From Pseudomonadota bacterium (lineage in GTDB: Bacteria > Pseudomonadota > Gammaproteobacteria > Burkholderiales > Burkholderiaceae_C), in assembly GCA_023410975.1 (NCBI GenBank), contig JAEYPG010000461.1, forward strand, positions 1 to 14,609: DNA of 14,609 bases, in the 5' to 3' direction. Shown piece by piece: positions 6,789 through 14,036 of the stretch. Numbering within the stretch: the stretch's first letter is position 1; the number at the start of each line of letters is the position of its first letter. Below the pieces are notes generated by a model. It saw only the letters and a list, made by a program, of their open reading frames with translations. It had not been told where the DNA came from and did not search any database. The translations under genes and the position numbers were made by a program.

Positions 6789-7450
6789 CGGCGTCGGGCC
6801 GGCGGATCCAGCCGCGCCTTGATCGGACCCTGCAGCTGCGCCACGCGGGTGCGATGGTCGTAGTCGATGCCTGCAGCCCGGATGTCGTTGCGGCCCTGCC
6901 GCACCTGCACCGGCTGGTCAGAGTAGACGCGCTCGGTCTCAGTGAAAAGCTGCAGCGCTTCGCCACGAAACTCAATCGGCTCGCGCCCATCGGTCGTCTC
7001 GCGCACCACCTGCGCGCTGCCGAGCAACTGCACGTGCGTGCCCTTGCCGTCGCTGAGCGCGCGGCGCGCCGTGGCGTTGGTGACGCTGCCGTCCTCGCCC
7101 AGCGCGCGGATGCGCACGTCGTCGATTTCGAAGGTGTCGGTATCCGGGTAGTGGCGCAGCTGCGCGCCCTCGATCTGCACCCTCAGCGCCCCCGTGGGCG
7201 CGAAGCGCTGCGTGGTGAACCCATTCATCGTGTAGTCGGGCACGTGGCTCACCGGCCGCTCGCCCTCCGCACCGGGCGCGCTGGGTGTGTTCTTCACCAG
7301 CCACCAGGTGGCCAGCGCCAGCAGCGCCATCATCAACAGCGGCAGGTAGCCCAGCGCCCACTCGCGCAGGCGCAGGCTCCAGGGCATCTGCACGGGCGCG
7401 CGGCGCGGAGGCGGTGGCGGAGGCAGGGTGTCGTCGTCCAGGGCCAGCAC
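6785..7450 (-). CDS. lptC: LPS export system protein LptC
   Basis: The protein has 221 residues from a GTG start. It is a bitopic inner-membrane protein: a short cytoplasmic N-terminus with a run of six prolines (10-15), one transmembrane helix at about 33-52 (LGYLPLLMMALLALATWWLV), then a periplasmic LptC/OstA-like beta-jellyroll. Conserved family blocks include PDYTMNGFTTQRF, LRHYPDTDTFEID, and TERVYSDQPVQVRQG. LptC receives LPS from the LptBFG transporter and passes it to LptA in the periplasmic bridge. The Pro-rich cytoplasmic extension is longer than in E. coli LptC. It starts 12 bases after the kdsC stop, fitting one operon. No lptA or lptB follows in this window. Confidence 0.92.
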   Translation of the reverse strand: MLALDDDTLPPPPPPRRAPVQMPWSLRLREWALGYLPLLMMALLALATWWLVKNTPSAPGAEGERPVSHVPDYTMNGFTTQRFAPTGALRVQIEGAQLRHYPDTDTFEIDDVRIRALGEDGSVTNATARRALSDGKGTHVQLLGSAQVVRETTDGREPIEFRGEALQLFTETERVYSDQPVQVRQGRNDIRAAGIDYDHRTRVAQLQGPIKARLDPPARRR

Positions 7451-7462
7451 GATGGCGGTCTC

Positions 7463-8035
7463 TCAGCGGGCGTCCAGCGTGGTCAGATGACCGTCAAGCA
7501 GCGCCGCATAGCGGCCGCTGGCCACCAGCAGCAGGTCGCAGAACTCGCGCGCCGCCCCCTGCCCGCCGCGCGCGGCGGTGACGTAATGCGCCCGCGCCCG
7601 CGCCTCGGCATGCGCGTTGGCCGGCGCGCAGGCGAAGCCCGCACGCGCCATCAGCGGCAGGTCCGGCCAGTCGTCGCCGATCACCGCCAGCTCCTCCCAG
7701 CCAATGCCCAGCCCGGCCAGCACCTGCTGCGCCACGGCCAGCTTGTCCTTCACGCCGTAGTGCGCGTGCTGCAGCCCTAGGTCGGCCACGCGGCGACGCA
7801 CCGCTGCCGAGTCGCGCCCGGTGATGACGATGGGCACGATGCCGCCCTGCGCCAGCAGCTTCAGCCCCTGCCCGTCGAGCACGCTGAAAGCCTTGAACAC
7901 CTCGCCGGCGTCGCCGATGTAGAGGCTGCCATCGGTGAGCACGCCGTCGACGTCGAAGATGGCCGCGCGCATGCCCAGCCCGGGGCCCTGGGCCCGCAGC
8001 AGCAGCTCGGGCGCGAACGTGAGTGCCGGCAACAT
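7463..8035 (-). CDS. kdsC: 3-deoxy-D-manno-octulosonate 8-phosphate phosphatase KdsC
   Basis: A 190-residue HAD-superfamily phosphatase with the cap-less C0 layout of KdsC. Motif I is DVDGVLTDG, with nucleophile D28 and general acid D30. Motif II is ITGRDS (71-76), motif III is the Lys in VKDK (about 96-98), and motif IV is GDDWPDLP (120-127). The enzyme removes phosphate from Kdo-8-phosphate in the cytoplasm, giving Kdo for activation by KdsB and attachment to lipid A. The end of the protein holds GGQGAAREFCDLLL, a conserved tail that lines the active site in the tetramer. Its ATG shares one base with the kdsD stop (TGATG), so the two are probably translationally coupled. Confidence 0.95.
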   Translation of the reverse strand: MLPALTFAPELLLRAQGPGLGMRAAIFDVDGVLTDGSLYIGDAGEVFKAFSVLDGQGLKLLAQGGIVPIVITGRDSAAVRRRVADLGLQHAHYGVKDKLAVAQQVLAGLGIGWEELAVIGDDWPDLPLMARAGFACAPANAHAEARARAHYVTAARGGQGAAREFCDLLLVASGRYAALLDGHLTTLDAR

Positions 8036-9021
8036 CAGATCACCTTGGCCCGCATGAGGTCGTTGCTGTTGAGCGCGCCCACCACGCGCTGCTGTTCGTC
8101 CACCACCAGCACGCTGGTGATGCGGTGCCGCTCCATCAGGTCGGCGGCCTCGACGGCCAGCTCGTCCTCGCGCACGCGCTTGGGATTCGGGTGCATCACG
8201 TCCGCCGCGGTGAGCGAGCGCAGGTCCACGCCGCGCTCGATGAGGCGGCGCAGGTCGCCGTCGGTGAAGATGCCCTGCGCATGGCCGGCCTCGTCCACGA
8301 TGGCCGTGAAGCCCAGGCCCTTGCCCGTCATCTCGCGCAGCAGCGTGTTGAAGTCGGCCTGCGGGCCCACGCGCGGCACCGCTTCGCCCGCGCGCATCAG
8401 GTCCCCCACCAGCACCAGCAGCTTGCGGCCCAGCGCGCCACCGGGGTGCGAACGCGCGAAGTCCTCTTCCTTGAAGCCTCGCGCATCAAGCAGCGCCACC
8501 GCCAGCGCGTCGCCGAAAGCCATCTGCGCCGTGGTGCTGGCCGTGGGCGCCAGGTTCAACGGGCAGGCCTCCGCCTCGACGGCGCTGTCGAGCACCACGT
8601 CGGCATGGCGCCCCAGCGCCGATTCCGCACGGCCCGTCATCGCCACCAGCGGCACCTGCAGCCGCTTGAGCACCGGCAGGATCAGGTTGAGCTCGTCGCT
8701 CTCGCCGGAGTTGGACAGCGCCAGCACCACGTCGCCGGCCGTGACCATGCCCAGGTCGCCGTGGCCGGCCTCGGCCGGGTGCACGAACATCGCCGGCGTG
8801 CCGGTGGAGGCCAGCGTGGCGGCGATCTTGCGGCCCACGTGGCCGCTCTTGCCCATGCCCATCACCACCACGCGCCCGCTGCAATCCAGCATGAGGCGCA
8901 CGGCACGGGCGAAGGCATCGTCGCGCTGCACGCGCTCCTTGAGCACCAGCAGCGCGCGCGCCTCGATGTCGAAGGTCTGCGCGGCCAGCGCCAGCGCTCG
9001 TTGGGGATCCAGGGCTTTCAC
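8035..9021 (-). CDS. kdsD: D-arabinose-5-phosphate isomerase KdsD/KpsF (SIS plus two CBS)
   Basis: The 328-residue protein has the standard layout. An N-terminal SIS sugar-isomerase domain (about 35-190) contains MGMGKSGHVGRKIAATLAS, HPAEAGHGDLGM and LSNSGESDEL, and two CBS domains follow (about 205-328), with GIFTDGDLRR in the first. It interconverts D-ribulose-5-phosphate and D-arabinose-5-phosphate, the first step to Kdo. Start is GTG 9021. On the minus strand a TAGAAT hexamer lies upstream in the 86-base gap shared with the divergent antiporter gene and could be a -10 element, but the -35 is poor. It heads the run kdsD-kdsC-lptC-SDR. Confidence 0.95.
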   Translation of the reverse strand: MKALDPQRALALAAQTFDIEARALLVLKERVQRDDAFARAVRLMLDCSGRVVVMGMGKSGHVGRKIAATLASTGTPAMFVHPAEAGHGDLGMVTAGDVVLALSNSGESDELNLILPVLKRLQVPLVAMTGRAESALGRHADVVLDSAVEAEACPLNLAPTASTTAQMAFGDALAVALLDARGFKEEDFARSHPGGALGRKLLVLVGDLMRAGEAVPRVGPQADFNTLLREMTGKGLGFTAIVDEAGHAQGIFTDGDLRRLIERGVDLRSLTAADVMHPNPKRVREDELAVEAADLMERHRITSVLVVDEQQRVVGALNSNDLMRAKVI

Positions 9022-9107
9022 TTGAGGGGGGTCCTATAGAGTCGGGGATTCTAGGTGGCAGGCCCCCGTGCTTGCGTCCGCGCCGCAGTCTCCCCCGTTC
9101 CCGCTCC

Positions 9108-11108
9108 ATGGCCTCCACGCTTGAACTCGTCCTGCTTTACCTGATCGCCGCCGTGCTGGGCGTGGTGCTGTGCCGTTCCATGAAGCTGCCGCCCATGCTG
9201 GGCTACCTCGCCGTAGGCGTGCTCATCGGCCCCAATGCGCTGGCGCTGGCCAAGGACAGCGCGGGCGTGAAGTACCTGGCCGAGTTCGGCGTGGTGTTCC
9301 TGATGTTCGCCATCGGGCTGGAGTTCAACCTGCCCAAGCTGCGCAGCATGCGCACGCTGGTGTTCGGGCTGGGCCTGTCGCAGGTGGTGCTGACCATGGT
9401 CGGCGCGGTCGTGGGCCACCTGCTGCTGCTGTTCGCCTTCTCCTTCACGGCGCGGCCCTGGGAGCTTTCGTGGCAGGGCGCGGTGGCGCTGGGCGGCGCG
9501 ATCGCCATGTCCAGTACCGCCATCGTCGTGAAGCTCATGGCCGAGCGGCTGGAGCTGGAGAGCGAGCACGGGCGCCGCGTGCTGGGCATCCTGCTGTTCC
9601 AGGATCTGGCGGTGGTGCCGCTGCTGGTGCTGATCCCGGCGCTGGGTGCCGGTGGCGGCAACCTGCTGCAGGCGCTGGGCCTGGCGCTGCTCAAGGCCGT
9701 GGCGCTGCTGGCACTGCTGCTGTCGGGCGGGCAGAAGCTCATGCGCTGGTGGCTTACGCTGGTGGCGCGGCGCAAGAGCGAGGAGCTCTTCGTGCTGAAC
9801 CTACTGCTGGTGACGCTGGGCCTGGCCTGGCTGACGGAGCATGCGGGGCTGTCGCTGGCGCTGGGCGCCTTCGTCGCCGGCATGCTCATCGCGGAGACGC
9901 CCTACAAGCACCAGGTGGAGAGCGACATCCGCCCCTTCCACGACGTGCTGCTGGGCCTGTTCTTCATCACCATCGGCATGAAGCTCGACGGGCGGCCGAT
10001 GCTCACGCAGTGGCCACTGGTGCTGCTGCTGTCCACGCTGCCGCTGCTGGCCAAGTTCGTGCTGGTGGCCGGGCTGGCGCGCATCTTCCGCGCGCCGCCG
10101 GGCGTGGCGCTGCGCACGGGCCTGTACCTGGCGCAGGCGGGCGAGTTCGGCTTCGTGCTGCTCAGCCTGAGCAGCGAGAACGGGCTCATCGATCCCAAAT
10201 GGGTCAGCCCGGTGTTGGCGAGCATGGTGCTGTCGATGCTGGCCACGCCCTTCGTGATCATGCATGCCGACCGCCTCGTGGCGCGCCTGTCCGCGACCGA
10301 CTGGATGATGCAGTCGGTGCAGCTCACCTCCATCGCCAAGAAGTCGATGCGCAACGAGGCGCACTTGATCATCTGCGGCTACGGCCGCAGCGGCCAGGCG
10401 CTGGCGCGGCTGCTGGAGGCGGAAAAGATCCCGTACATGGCGCTGGACCTGGACCCGGACCGCGTGCGCCAGGCCGCCGCCGCCGGGCAGAGCGTGGTCT
10501 TCGGCGACGCGGCAAGGCTGCGCAGCCTCATGGCCGCGGGCCTGGCGCGCGCCAGCGCCGTGGTCATCACCTACCACGACACCCCGTCGGCGCTGAAGGT
10601 GCTGGGCCTCGTGCACGAGCACGCGCCGCACGTGCCGGTGCTGGTGCGCACCATCGACGACAGCGACCTGGAGAAGTTGCGCGCCGCCGGCGCCACCGAG
10701 GTGGTGCCCGAGGCGCTGGAAGGCTCGCTGATGCTGGCCAGCCACGCGCTGGCGCTGGTGGGCGTGCCGGTGCGCCGCGTGCTGCGGCTGGCGCGCGAGG
10801 CGCGCGAAGCGCGCTACGGCCTGTTGCGCGGCTATTTCCACGGTGCCGATGACGACCAGACGCTGGAGGAGCGCCAGCAGGCGCGGCTGGCCACGGTCAG
10901 CCTGCCCGCCGCCGCGGCGAGCCTGGGCCAGAAGCTGGGCGACCTGACACTGCACGCATTGGGTGTGCGCACGCTGTCCGTGCGCCGCGCCGCCGGCCAG
11001 GTGGTGCAGGCCAGCGACGAGATCGTGCTTCACCCCGGCGACACGCTGGTGCTGTCGGGCGTGCCCGAGGCGCTGGCCCTGGCCGAGGACAAGCTGCTGC
11101 GGGGCTGA
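9108..11108 (+). CDS. CPA2 family monovalent cation:proton antiporter with RCK_N and RCK_C domains (KefB/KefC-like)
   Basis: The protein has 666 residues from ATG 9108; an upstream in-frame start would only add a basic, non-hydrophobic extension. Residues 1-390 form a many-helix exchanger domain with GYLAVGVLIGP, EFGVVFLMFAIGLEF, AMSSTAIVVKLM and the conserved LLFQDLAVVP (162-171; D166 lies in the ion-binding region). A regulatory RCK_N/TrkA_N domain starts at about 418 with the nucleotide-binding loop GYGRSG (424-429). A C-terminal TrkA_C-like module (about 590-664) ends in LHPGDTLVLSG. The glutathione-gated KefB and KefC of E. coli lack that last module, so YbaL-like K+/H+ antiport is as likely as Kef function. 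It is divergent from kdsD, with the Nudix gene 29 bases downstream. Confidence 0.9.
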   Translation: MASTLELVLLYLIAAVLGVVLCRSMKLPPMLGYLAVGVLIGPNALALAKDSAGVKYLAEFGVVFLMFAIGLEFNLPKLRSMRTLVFGLGLSQVVLTMVGAVVGHLLLLFAFSFTARPWELSWQGAVALGGAIAMSSTAIVVKLMAERLELESEHGRRVLGILLFQDLAVVPLLVLIPALGAGGGNLLQALGLALLKAVALLALLLSGGQKLMRWWLTLVARRKSEELFVLNLLLVTLGLAWLTEHAGLSLALGAFVAGMLIAETPYKHQVESDIRPFHDVLLGLFFITIGMKLDGRPMLTQWPLVLLLSTLPLLAKFVLVAGLARIFRAPPGVALRTGLYLAQAGEFGFVLLSLSSENGLIDPKWVSPVLASMVLSMLATPFVIMHADRLVARLSATDWMMQSVQLTSIAKKSMRNEAHLIICGYGRSGQALARLLEAEKIPYMALDLDPDRVRQAAAAGQSVVFGDAARLRSLMAAGLARASAVVITYHDTPSALKVLGLVHEHAPHVPVLVRTIDDSDLEKLRAAGATEVVPEALEGSLMLASHALALVGVPVRRVLRLAREAREARYGLLRGYFHGADDDQTLEERQQARLATVSLPAAAASLGQKLGDLTLHALGVRTLSVRRAAGQVVQASDEIVLHPGDTLVLSGVPEALALAEDKLLRG

Positions 11109-11137
11109 GGGCGCGCGGCCGTCCTACCCTGGCAGCC

Positions 11138-11779
11138 ATGTCCTCCACGCAACACTTCCATCCCCGCCCGGACGAGAACGGCGCGCCCGTACCGCTGCGC
11201 CGCCCCAGCACGCCGACGCCGCCGGCGACCTGGCTGGACCCGGCGGCCGTCGCCACCATCGTGCCCGATGGCCCGCTGCCGCCACGGCTCCTCGGCGTGG
11301 ACCTGAGTCCGGCCGTGGCGCTGCCCACGGACGTCGCCGGCTGGGAGGCGCTGGCCGCGGCCGGGCCGGTGTTCGAGGAGCCGCCCTACCCCGCCGTGGC
11401 CACGCTCAGGGCCGCCGCGGGCGTGGCCATCGAGGAGCGCGACGGCCGCGTGTGGCTCGTTGCACCCAGCAACGGCTTCGGCGGCTACGCCAGCACGCTG
11501 CCCAAGGGCCGCGTCGATCCGGGCCTGTCGCTGCGCGCCACCGCGGTGAAGGAGGCGCTGGAGGAAGCCGGGCTGCTGGTGCAGCTCACGGGCTTCCTGC
11601 TCGACTGCCGGCGCACCAACACGCTCACGCGCTACTACCGCGCACAGCGCATCGGCGGCCACCCCGGCGGGATGTGCTGGGAAACGCAGGCGGTGCACCT
11701 GGTGCCGCGCGCGCGGCTGGCCGGCTTCCTCACCCATCCCAACGACGCCCCGCTGCTGCAGCTGCTCGCGGCGGGCTGA
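11138..11779 (+). CDS. Nudix hydrolase domain protein with altered Nudix box
   Basis: A 213-residue protein whose Nudix fold occupies about 85-205, after a Pro-rich N-terminal extension of about 85 residues. The Nudix box lies at 124-146: G124, then L130 where the consensus has E, K138 where it has R, and the metal-binding core E139, E142, E143 (KEALEEAG) intact. Family members hydrolyse nucleoside diphosphates linked to other groups. The core acids are kept, so activity is plausible, but the two changes leave the substrate open. ATG 11138 is the first start in frame and lies 29 bases after the antiporter stop, so the two may be cotranscribed. No terminator follows the stop. Confidence 0.85.
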   Translation: MSSTQHFHPRPDENGAPVPLRRPSTPTPPATWLDPAAVATIVPDGPLPPRLLGVDLSPAVALPTDVAGWEALAAAGPVFEEPPYPAVATLRAAAGVAIEERDGRVWLVAPSNGFGGYASTLPKGRVDPGLSLRATAVKEALEEAGLLVQLTGFLLDCRRTNTLTRYYRAQRIGGHPGGMCWETQAVHLVPRARLAGFLTHPNDAPLLQLLAAG

Positions 11780-11848
11780 CGCCGCCCGGTCCGCACCTGT
11801 CTTGCGGCGGATTCGGGCGCGCCACGCCGGCGCACTATTGAACAAGGC

Positions 11849-12005
11849 TGTGGATATCGACATGAACAACTTCGGGTTGTGCACAGCGCACCGCACTTCG
11901 CGCCAAGTTGTTGTCTGTGCACCGTCACGCTTGCGGCAGTCGCGCCCACAGCCTTGTGCGCGAGGCAAGCAGTTGATAAGTCAGGGGATAAGCAAGTTGT
12001 CCACA
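11849..12005. promoter_or_regulatory. Cluster of DnaA-box-like sites, left group
   Basis: Sites compared with TTATNCACA / TGTGNATAA: TGTGGATAT (11849-11857, one mismatch), TTGTGCACA (11877-11885, one mismatch when N is G) and TTGTCCACA (11997-12005, one mismatch). Weaker matches include CTGTGCACC (11915-11923) and CCCACAGCC (11946-11954). GTGCACAG at 11880-11887 and CTGTGCAC at 11915-11922 are also inverted copies. Such a density of near-matches in GC-rich DNA suggests DnaA binding, but this is pattern-based only. Confidence 0.45.
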
Positions 12006-12529
12006 GCACAGGGGGCCCGCTACCACGACCACCACCCTGAAATTCCTCTTGAAGAGAGGGAAAACGAACATCCGCCGGCAGCTCAGGGAGAGCAGGCCGG
12101 TCGGTGCAAGGCATCGAGAAGCCAGGTCGACAGGACACACGGAGTGGAACGCACCGGCATGGCCCGGATGCCGGGCTGCCGGGGCTGAGAATTTCCAAAG
12201 ACGGTTTTCCCGCTCAACGGCGTTAGTTTTCAAGACACAAGGCGATAAAACTTTTTGTTCGATCCGGAAAGAGCCATATGGAGATATCCGCTTCGTTTTG
12301 CAGGGCTGGAATCAACTCGCGTTCCAGATCTGAAGCTTCCAGGCGTTCAAGCGCACTGCTTCCACAGGGTGTACCGGGTCGACGTGTGCAAGTGACTGTC
12401 GCAGAAAGAGTTTTTCCACCGCGCAGCGAAGGGCGCTGGAGTGGCGTGAACGGTCTGCCATTCAAGGCTAGGGCCGCACTGGATTTCCCTGTGGATGAGC
12501 TGCCTATAACTTCGAGTTGTGCACAGCGG
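11868..12529. repeat. Direct repeat pair, 640 bases apart
   Basis: A 21-base block starting AACTTCG and ending GTTGTGCACAGCG occurs at 11868-11888 and 12508-12528 with a single mismatch (G or A at the eighth base). Both copies are preceded 18-19 bases upstream by TGTGGAT. The coordinates span both copies and the spacer. A shared 18-19 base offset argues for a duplicated or selected module and not chance. Confidence 0.75.
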
Positions 12530-12551
12530 CGCGGAGTGCCGCTGTGCATAC
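12490..12551. promoter_or_regulatory. Cluster of DnaA-box-like sites, right group
   Basis: TGTGGATGA (12490-12498), TTGTGCACA (12517-12525) and TGTGCATAC (12543-12551) each differ from the DnaA-box consensus by one base. The first two repeat the arrangement of the left group: TGTGGAT, about 10 bases, then ACTTCGRGTTGTGCACAGC. The last two lie in the arms of a hairpin next to the mnmE stop codon, so some of these matches could reflect the hairpin and not DnaA. Confidence 0.42.
12518..12550 (-). terminator. Strong hairpin directly after the mnmE stop codon, no T-tract
   Basis: TGCACAGCGGC (12520-12530) and GCCGCTGTGCA (12538-12548) are a perfect 11-bp inverted repeat with a 7-base loop, extendable by a G.T and a T-A pair. 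It begins two bases past the mnmE TGA (minus strand). There is no T-run after it, so it is either a U-tract-less terminator, an mRNA 3' end stabiliser, or a DNA-level palindrome. Confidence 0.5.
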
Positions 12552-13958
12552 TCATTTGCCGATGCAGAACCGGCTGAAGATTTCCCCGAGCAAATCGTCC
12601 GCCGAAAAGGCGCCGGTAATTTCTCCCAGCGCGTTGTGCGCCAGGCGCAGTTCCTCGGCGAAGAGGTCCAGCGGCGGCTCGGGCGAGTCGATGTGCGCCG
12701 CCGCCAGTTCCAGGTGCTCGCGCGTGCGGCGCAGCGCCTGCACGTGGCGCGTGCGGGCGATGAACACGCCTTCCGGGCTCGCATGCCAACCCGCGCGCTC
12801 CAGCAGCGCGGCGCGCAGCGCGTCCAGCCCCTGTCCGCTGCGCGCGCACAGCGCCAGGCTGCCTTCGGGCGCCTGGCCCAGGTCAGCCTTGTTGTAGACG
12901 TGCAGCACGCGCCCGCCCGTGGCTTGCGCGCCTTCCAAGCCCAGGCGCTGCGCGATCTGGTCTTCGGCGGCGTCGTAGGCCGGCTGGCCCAGGCGCGAGA
13001 GGTCGTGCAGAAAGATCACCGCATCCGCCTCCTGGATCGCCTGCCAGCTGCGCTCGATGCCGATGCGCTCCACCTCGTCGGCGTGCTCCTCGCGCAGCCC
13101 CGCGGTGTCGATCACGTGCAGCGGCACGCCCTGGATCTGGATCGTCTCCCGCACCCGGTCGCGCGTGGTGCCGGCGATCGGCGTGACGATGGCCAGCTCC
13201 GCCCCGGCCAGCGCGTTGAGCAGCGAGCTCTTGCCCACGTTGGGCTGCCCGGCCAGCACCACCTTGATGCCCTCGCGCAGCAGCGCGCCTTGGCGCGCGC
13301 GGTCCAGCACGCCGTCCAGGGTGGCGGTGATGCGCGTGAGCTGCCCGCGCGCGTCGGCCTGCTGCAGGAAGTCGATCTCTTCCTCGGGGAAGTCCAGCGT
13401 CGCCTCCACCAGCATGCGCAGCTTCACGGTGTACTCGCGCAGCGTCTCGATCTCGGCGGAGAAGGCGCCGCTCAGCGAGCGGCCCGCCGAGCGCGCCGCG
13501 GCCTCGGTGCTGGCGTCGATCAGGTCGGCCACGGCCTCGGCCTGCGCCAGGTCCAGCTTGCCGTTGAGGAAGGCGCGCTCGGTGAACTCGCCCGGCTCGG
13601 CCAGGCGCAGCCGCGGCAGGCGTGCGCGGCCCTCGGCATCCGCTTGCGCCGCGGCCTGCAGGCAGCGCGCCAGCAGCAGCTGCAGCAGCACCGGGCCGCC
13701 GTGCGCCTGCAGCTCCAGCACATCCTCGCCGGTGTAGGAGTGCGGCGCGGGGAAGAACAGGGCCAGGCCCTGGTCGATGGGCTGGCCGTCCTCGGCCAGG
13801 AAAGGGCCGTAGGCGGCGCGCCGGGGCTGCAGCGCGCGGCCGCAGAGCACTTCGGCCAGCGGCGCGAGGCCGCGGCCGGAAACGCGCACGATGCCCACCG
13901 CTCCGCGTCCGGGCGCGGTGGCGATGGCGACGATGGGGTCCTGGTGTCGGGCAAGCAT
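12552..13958 (-). CDS. mnmE: tRNA uridine-5-carboxymethylaminomethyl synthesis GTPase MnmE
   Basis: The protein has 468 residues from ATG 13958; an upstream in-frame extension is rejected because MLARHQDPIVAIATAPGRGA is the usual N-terminus. The TrmE_N folate-binding domain covers about 1-125, followed by a helical domain interrupted by the GTPase domain. G motifs are G1 GQPNVGKSS (237-245), G2 IAGTTRD (261-267), G3 DTAG (284-287) and G4 NKAD (356-359). The C-terminus is CIGK (465-468), whose Cys is the signature of the family. With MnmG it installs cmnm5 at U34 of tRNAs reading two-fold codon boxes. It lies downstream of yidC, past an intrinsic terminator, so it probably has its own promoter or relies on read-through. 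Confidence 0.97.
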   Translation of the reverse strand: MLARHQDPIVAIATAPGRGAVGIVRVSGRGLAPLAEVLCGRALQPRRAAYGPFLAEDGQPIDQGLALFFPAPHSYTGEDVLELQAHGGPVLLQLLLARCLQAAAQADAEGRARLPRLRLAEPGEFTERAFLNGKLDLAQAEAVADLIDASTEAAARSAGRSLSGAFSAEIETLREYTVKLRMLVEATLDFPEEEIDFLQQADARGQLTRITATLDGVLDRARQGALLREGIKVVLAGQPNVGKSSLLNALAGAELAIVTPIAGTTRDRVRETIQIQGVPLHVIDTAGLREEHADEVERIGIERSWQAIQEADAVIFLHDLSRLGQPAYDAAEDQIAQRLGLEGAQATGGRVLHVYNKADLGQAPEGSLALCARSGQGLDALRAALLERAGWHASPEGVFIARTRHVQALRRTREHLELAAAHIDSPEPPLDLFAEELRLAHNALGEITGAFSADDLLGEIFSRFCIGK

Positions 13959-13983
13959 GGGGGAAATTGTGGAGCGCCCAAGG

Positions 13984-14009
13984 AAAACGCCCCGCACGGG
14001 GCGGGGCGT
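13984..14009 (-). terminator. Intrinsic terminator between yidC and mnmE
   Basis: On the minus strand ACGCCCCG (14009-14002) pairs with CGGGGCGT (13994-13987) around a 7-base loop and is followed by TTTT (13987-13984), sharing one T with the stem. It begins 28 bases after the yidC stop and ends 26 bases before the mnmE start. The T-tract is short, so termination may be partial. Confidence 0.65.
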
Positions 14010-14036
14010 CATGGCAGGTCGCGTGTCAGGCGGGGC

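Larger units (their letters stand above)
11780..12551. other. Gene-free region between the Nudix gene and mnmE
   Basis: No open frame here resembles a known protein; the short open frames overlap, are poor in conserved patterns and cross the repeats. The stretch is less GC-rich than its neighbours, most clearly at 12184-12300 where T and A runs occur. DnaA-box-like 9-mers gather at both ends (about 11849-12005 and 12490-12551). A 7-bp inverted repeat (CCGGCAT 12154-12160, ATGCCGG 12168-12174) lies in the middle without a T-tract. Genes on both sides point toward this region. Confidence 0.6.

Noticed and set aside
5853..6863. 336-codon plus-strand open frame across the RNA-binding protein terminator and opposite the SDR gene
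   Set aside because: It crosses a strong terminator, has no conserved motifs, and lies opposite an intact SDR.
8023..9039. Two long plus-strand open frames opposite kdsD
   Set aside because: Antisense shadows of a well-supported gene with SIS and CBS motifs on the minus strand.
9801..11033. 410-codon minus-strand open frame opposite the antiporter gene
   Set aside because: His/Gln/Arg-rich composition typical of an antisense frame; the plus strand encodes a full CPA2 protein.
11780..12551. Main chromosomal origin
   Set aside because: Flanking genes converge on the region and the known betaproteobacterial origin sits at rpmH-dnaA beyond the right edge; kept only as a possible DnaA-binding locus.
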